From CAZKUN01 sp964555935 (GTDB lineage: Bacteria; Armatimonadota; Zipacnadia; Zipacnadales; VGFC01): a stretch of DNA of 16,212 nucleotides. Under the pieces are notes generated by a model. It was not told where the DNA came from and ran no database searches. It worked only from the letters and a program-made list of their open reading frames with translations. The DNA is taken from the NCBI GenBank assembly GCA_964555935.1, contig CAZKUN010000207.1:1-16212 (forward strand), given 5' to 3'. The translations under genes were made by a program, and so were the position numbers. Each line of letters starts with the position of its first letter. Position 1 is the stretch's first letter. Positions 13,139 through 16,212 of this stretch are shown here, piece by piece.

Positions 13139-14572
13139 ATGCGGTACCCGCTGAAGGATGCGGACCTCGACCTGCTCGAGGATGCTGTCCGGACGATTCT
13201 GCAGAAGGCCGGGATGAAAGTCTGCAACGAGGAGATCCTGTCGCGGCTGAAAGCGTGTGGGGCGGCAGTCGACCCAGGCGATCAGATTGCGCGCTTTCCC
13301 GAGCGCATGATCGACGAAGTGCTCGTCATGCAGAAGGCGACGCAACTCGATCGCTACGGCGAGCCCGAGCGTCTGCCGCACGGGACGAAGCACGGGCCGG
13401 CGATGGGGTATGACATCACGCCGCGGATCTACGACTTCCGCGAGAGGCGCCCCAGGCAGGCAACGCGCGCTGACCTGCTCGATATGATCGACCTCGGCGA
13501 TGCGCTGGAGAATGTCGGGAGCGTCGGGTGTCCGGTGGTGATGGGCGATGTCGACGCGCGGATTGAGGCCATACAGGGCTTCGCGGAGGTCGTGTCGCGG
13601 ACGAACAAGCACCCGAACGTCGTGTCGATACTTCCGGAGCACAACGAGTATTTCGCGGAGATCGGGGAGATCGTGTTGGGGCCATCGGAGACGCCTCGGT
13701 TCATCGGGACCGGCGGCTTCCTCATCACTCCGCTGACGATCAACGACCGGTTGGCGGGTCTGATGCTGGAGGGTGAGAAGTATGGCGTAGAGGCCGCCGG
13801 AGTCAGCACGATGCCGATCAGCGGAATGAGCGCGCCGGCGACGATCTCCGGGACGGTTGCGCTCGCGGCGGCGGAGGTGATAGGCGGGTGGATCGTGATG
13901 CATGCGGCGAACCCGCACGTGACGCGATTCCACGGCGGGTCAGCCTCGGGGATCCTCGACATGCGGACGACGAAAGGCCTCTTTGGGACGGCTGAGGCGG
14001 CGATGCAGGATGTCTGCTTCGTGAATCTGCTTGAGGAGCGGTTCGGCGGAGGCGGAGGAGTCTCGGGACCTGGCTATATCGATTCGACCACGCCAGGCCT
14101 GCAATCGGTCTACGAGAAACTGCTGAAGGCGCACGTCATCAACTCGTGCCTCGGGAACCCCGTGCGCGTGAACAGCCCAGGGCTTCTTGACGCGGGCTCG
14201 CTGTTCTCACCGACCCAGTACGTGCTCGATACTGAACTGAGCGAGGGGTTGGTGCGGAGCGATTGGGAAGTGCCGGTGGACGCCGAGCACGTTCCGCTCG
14301 ATGACATACTGAGCGTGGGCGCCGGTGAGAGTGGCAACTTCCTGCAGACGGACCACACGCTGCGGCACTGCCGCGATTCGTGGCAACCGGAGCTGCTGGA
14401 CAAGACGGCCAGGGCGCTGGCGGACGGGGTTGATGAGGAGACGCTGCTGGTGGATGCTGAGGCACTGTGGCGCGACACGTTGGCGGGCCATGAGCCACCG
14501 GAGGTCGATGAAGATCGGACGAAGGCGGTGTGGGAGGTTGTGGAGAGGGCCAGGGCTGAACTGATGGGGTAG
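13139..14572 (+). CDS. MttB-family (trimethylamine methyltransferase-like) protein without pyrrolysine
   Basis: This 477-residue protein belongs to the MttB superfamily of TIM-barrel methyltransferases that pass methyl groups from quaternary or tertiary amines to a corrinoid protein. Typical segments are the N-terminal helix pair (LEDAVRTILQKAGMKVCNEE), FPERMIDEVL, GFLITPLTINDRLAGLML, STMPISGMSAPATISGTVAL, and the C-terminal GLLDAGSLFSPTQYVLDTEL. The frame is open throughout with no in-frame amber codon, so it is a non-pyrrolysine member like the glycine betaine or carnitine methyltransferases. No corrinoid protein, reductive activator or methylcobamide transferase is encoded nearby. The start has GGAGG (13128-13132) at 6 bp. 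It ends 3 bp before the stop of pyrD on the other strand. The substrate is unknown. Confidence 0.88.
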   Translation: MRYPLKDADLDLLEDAVRTILQKAGMKVCNEEILSRLKACGAAVDPGDQIARFPERMIDEVLVMQKATQLDRYGEPERLPHGTKHGPAMGYDITPRIYDFRERRPRQATRADLLDMIDLGDALENVGSVGCPVVMGDVDARIEAIQGFAEVVSRTNKHPNVVSILPEHNEYFAEIGEIVLGPSETPRFIGTGGFLITPLTINDRLAGLMLEGEKYGVEAAGVSTMPISGMSAPATISGTVALAAAEVIGGWIVMHAANPHVTRFHGGSASGILDMRTTKGLFGTAEAAMQDVCFVNLLEERFGGGGGVSGPGYIDSTTPGLQSVYEKLLKAHVINSCLGNPVRVNSPGLLDAGSLFSPTQYVLDTELSEGLVRSDWEVPVDAEHVPLDDILSVGAGESGNFLQTDHTLRHCRDSWQPELLDKTARALADGVDEETLLVDAEALWRDTLAGHEPPEVDEDRTKAVWEVVERARAELMG

Positions 14573-14575
14573 GCG

Positions 14576-15517
14576 CTAATCGTCGTACGGTTCGACCCGG
14601 CCGACGAGGTCGGACGCGCGCTCAATGCCGGCGAGGAGGCAGTAGTCCGAGAGCCCGGCCAGCACGTCTTCGGCAGAGCGGGGACTGACGAAACTCGCCG
14701 TGCCGACGGCGACGGCCGAGGCGCCCGCAAGCATGAACTCCGCGGCGTCGGCGCCCGTCATGATGCCGCCCATGCCGATGATCGGGATGTCGGGCATGGC
14801 CTGGTGGACCTGGTAGACCATTCGCACCGCGACGGGCTTGACCGCGGGCCCGGACAGCCCCGCAGTGTTGCGCGAGACGCGCGGTCGACGCGTCTGGATG
14901 TCGATTGACATGCCGACCAGCGTGTTGATTAGCGAGAGGATGTCGGCGCCCCCAGCCACGGCGGCGCGGGCGATCTCCACGATGTCGGTCACGTTCGGCG
15001 AGAGCTTCACGATGAGCGGAACGTCCGTCGCGGCGCGGGTCGCGGCGACCACCTCGGTCGTGGCCGACGGAACGACACCGAACTGCATCCCCCCATGCTT
15101 TACGTTCGGGCAGGAGACGTTGACCTCAAGCGCGACGATGCCCGCGACGCCCGAGAGCCTCGTCGCCAACTCGGCGTACTCCTCAGGGCTCGTGCCGTTG
15201 ATGTTGGCGATCACGGGGACGCCGCGATCGACCAGCCACCCGAGCTTCTTCTCGATGAACACATCGACGCCGGGGTTCTCAAGCCCGATGGCGTTGAGCA
15301 TCCCCGAAGGCGTCTCGCAGATGCGCGGATCGCGGTTCCCGGAACGCGGCTCAAGCGTGATGCCCTTGGTCGCCGCGGCGCCGATGGCCGAGAAGTCGAC
15401 GAGCCCCTCGTATTCCTCACCATATCCGAACGTGCCGGACGCGGTGAGGATGGGCGTCGCCAACGTGAGCGGGCCAAGCACGGCGCGCGTGTCGATACGG
15501 CTGTTGGGTTCGTTCAT
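14576..15517 (-). CDS. pyrD: Dihydroorotate dehydrogenase, class 1B catalytic subunit
   Basis: This 313-residue protein reads from ATG 15517. The start overlaps the pyrK stop as ATGA, and the longer open frame upstream is only pyrK antisense. It oxidises dihydroorotate to orotate in pyrimidine synthesis using FMN. The class 1 hallmark cysteine base is Cys136 in NVSCPNVKHGG. Other landmarks are ILTASGTFGYG, the FMN/substrate segment KGITLEPRSGN, the NAIGLENPG loop, IVKLSPNV (Lys171), LSLINTL and the FMN-phosphate site GMGGIMTGADA. Pairing with pyrK marks the NAD-linked 1B form. It is convergent with the MttB gene, only 3 bp apart, so no terminator fits between them. Confidence 0.96.
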   Translation of the reverse strand: MNEPNSRIDTRAVLGPLTLATPILTASGTFGYGEEYEGLVDFSAIGAAATKGITLEPRSGNRDPRICETPSGMLNAIGLENPGVDVFIEKKLGWLVDRGVPVIANINGTSPEEYAELATRLSGVAGIVALEVNVSCPNVKHGGMQFGVVPSATTEVVAATRAATDVPLIVKLSPNVTDIVEIARAAVAGGADILSLINTLVGMSIDIQTRRPRVSRNTAGLSGPAVKPVAVRMVYQVHQAMPDIPIIGMGGIMTGADAAEFMLAGASAVAVGTASFVSPRSAEDVLAGLSDYCLLAGIERASDLVGRVEPYDD

Positions 15518-16212
15518 CTCAAGGCATCCCAATCGATCTCCTCGGCGTTGAAAACGGGGCCGTCCTTGCAGACGCGCGCGTAGCGTTCGCCACCTCCGGC
15601 AGCGGGGATGACGCATCCCAAGCAGGCGCCGACGCCGCATCCCATCCAGGCCTCGAAGGAGACGTGACACTCGGCGTTTCGCTCGCGGCAAATCGCGGCG
15701 GTTGCCGCCATCATGGCGCGCGGTCCGCAGCAGAGAACGATCGGATCGCTCAAGTCGCGCAGCGCGGCGGGCAGGAGTTCGGTCACGAAGCCGTGGTGGC
15801 CTTGGCTGCCGTCATCGGTCGCCACGAGAAACTCCTCACAGTGGTCACTCGCCTCCTCGGCCAGCGCGAGTTCGTCCGCCGTCGCGGCACCATAGAGGGC
15901 CTTTGCGATGCCGCCGCGCTGGTCAGTCGCGTAGTACAGCAGCGGTGCCATTCCAACGCCACCCGCAACCGTAATAACTGGACGCTCGGGATCGACATCC
16001 GGGAACGGCCGGCCGAGAGGACCGAGGGTGTTCAACTGGGCCCCAGGGCGCAGCTCGGCGAGCAATTCCGTGCCGCGGCCGATGGTCCGGACGAGCAGAC
16101 GGAATGTCCCTTGAGCGTTGTTGACGCCCGCGATGCTAAAGGGCCGACGCAGCAAGGGGCTCGTGCCGCCGGGCAGGACGTCGAGGTGGATAAACTGGCC
16201 CGGACGCGCCCG
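15514..16212 (-). CDS. pyrK: Dihydroorotate dehydrogenase electron-transfer subunit, N-terminus beyond window
   Basis: This FAD/[2Fe-2S] subunit passes electrons from PyrD's FMN to NAD+. The frame stays open to the window end. The residues before the internal TTG at 16155 (PGQFIHLDV, then LLRRPFSIAG) are the normal PyrK flavin-binding sequence, so the true start lies outside. RRPFS is the FAD-binding arginine motif, and TVAGGVGMAPLLYYA is the NAD(P)-binding glycine loop. The C-terminal cluster GCGVGACLGCVIP plus a later RVCKDG supplies the four cysteines of the [2Fe-2S] centre. The C-terminal helix (FNAEEIDWDALR) is typical. Its stop overlaps the pyrD start by 4 bp, which implies coupled translation. 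Confidence 0.95.
   Translation of the reverse strand, partial: RARPGQFIHLDVLPGGTSPLLRRPFSIAGVNNAQGTFRLLVRTIGRGTELLAELRPGAQLNTLGPLGRPFPDVDPERPVITVAGGVGMAPLLYYATDQRGGIAKALYGAATADELALAEEASDHCEEFLVATDDGSQGHHGFVTELLPAALRDLSDPIVLCCGPRAMMAATAAICRERNAECHVSFEAWMGCGVGACLGCVIPAAGGGERYARVCKDGPVFNAEEIDWDALR

Noticed and set aside
12209..13933. Very long minus-strand open frame (574 codons) antisense to the alpha/beta hydrolase and MttB genes
   Set aside because: The predicted protein is Arg/His/Pro-rich with no domain pattern. It spans two well-supported genes and their spacer, which is typical of antisense frames in high-GC DNA.
13139..14572. Pyrrolysine-containing trimethylamine methyltransferase
   Set aside because: The frame has no in-frame TAG and gives a full-length product without readthrough.
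15518..15691. N-terminal extension of PyrD in the longer open frame
   Set aside because: The extra 58 residues are Arg-rich and overlap pyrK coding sequence; the ATG at 15517 gives the normal PyrD N-terminus and an ATGA overlap.

Overview
The window is high-GC (roughly 65%), almost fully coding bacterial DNA. It looks like a metagenome-type chromosome fragment from the Planctomycetes-Verrucomicrobia group or a related deep-branching phylum. That assignment is inferred from the type of bacterial microcompartment (BMC), the codon bias, and the mix of MttB-family, class III aminotransferase and DUF families. No marker gene settles the phylum.

Region 1 (1-1472) holds the 3' part of a right-handed beta-helix protein and a small four-helix membrane protein of unknown function. 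A gene-free stretch follows (1473-1729), carrying two perfect short palindromes.

Region 2 (1730-8888) is a same-strand operon for a BMC. In order it contains a class II (fuculose/rhamnulose-1-phosphate-type) aldolase with a C-terminal encapsulation-like helix, two hexamer shell proteins (BMC-H), two pentamer shell proteins (BMC-P), a HAD hydrolase, a third BMC-P, a flavoprotein-fold protein, a membrane-anchored DUF4349 lipoprotein, a CoA-acylating-type aldehyde dehydrogenase and a DUF72 protein. Two BMC-H plus three BMC-P, a class II aldolase and an aldehyde dehydrogenase resemble the planctomycete/verrucomicrobial BMC for fucose/rhamnose breakdown. There the aldolase releases lactaldehyde, which is oxidised to an acyl-CoA inside the shell. 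The flavoprotein and the aldehyde dehydrogenase have N-terminal helices of the same type as the aldolase C-terminus, so these three are the predicted cargo. No phosphotransacylase (PduL), acetate kinase, alcohol dehydrogenase or BMC-T shell protein is visible. Several junctions are stop/start overlaps (4588, 4865, 6715, 8139), which points to translational coupling. Short palindromes sit in three of the gaps around the shell genes.

Region 3 (8914-13030) has a minus-strand secreted protein of unknown function. A plus-strand group follows: a DhnA/LsrF-type class I aldolase (TTG start), a class III aminotransferase with a four-cysteine insert, and an alpha/beta hydrolase. The substrates of this group cannot be read from sequence.

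Region 4 (13139-16212) has an MttB-family methyltransferase lacking an in-frame amber codon. It converges, with 3 bp between stop codons, on a minus-strand pyrimidine pair: pyrK (cut by the window end) overlapping pyrD of the class 1B type.

I saw no tRNA, rRNA, CRISPR array, insertion sequence or recognisable riboswitch, and no promoter I would defend.
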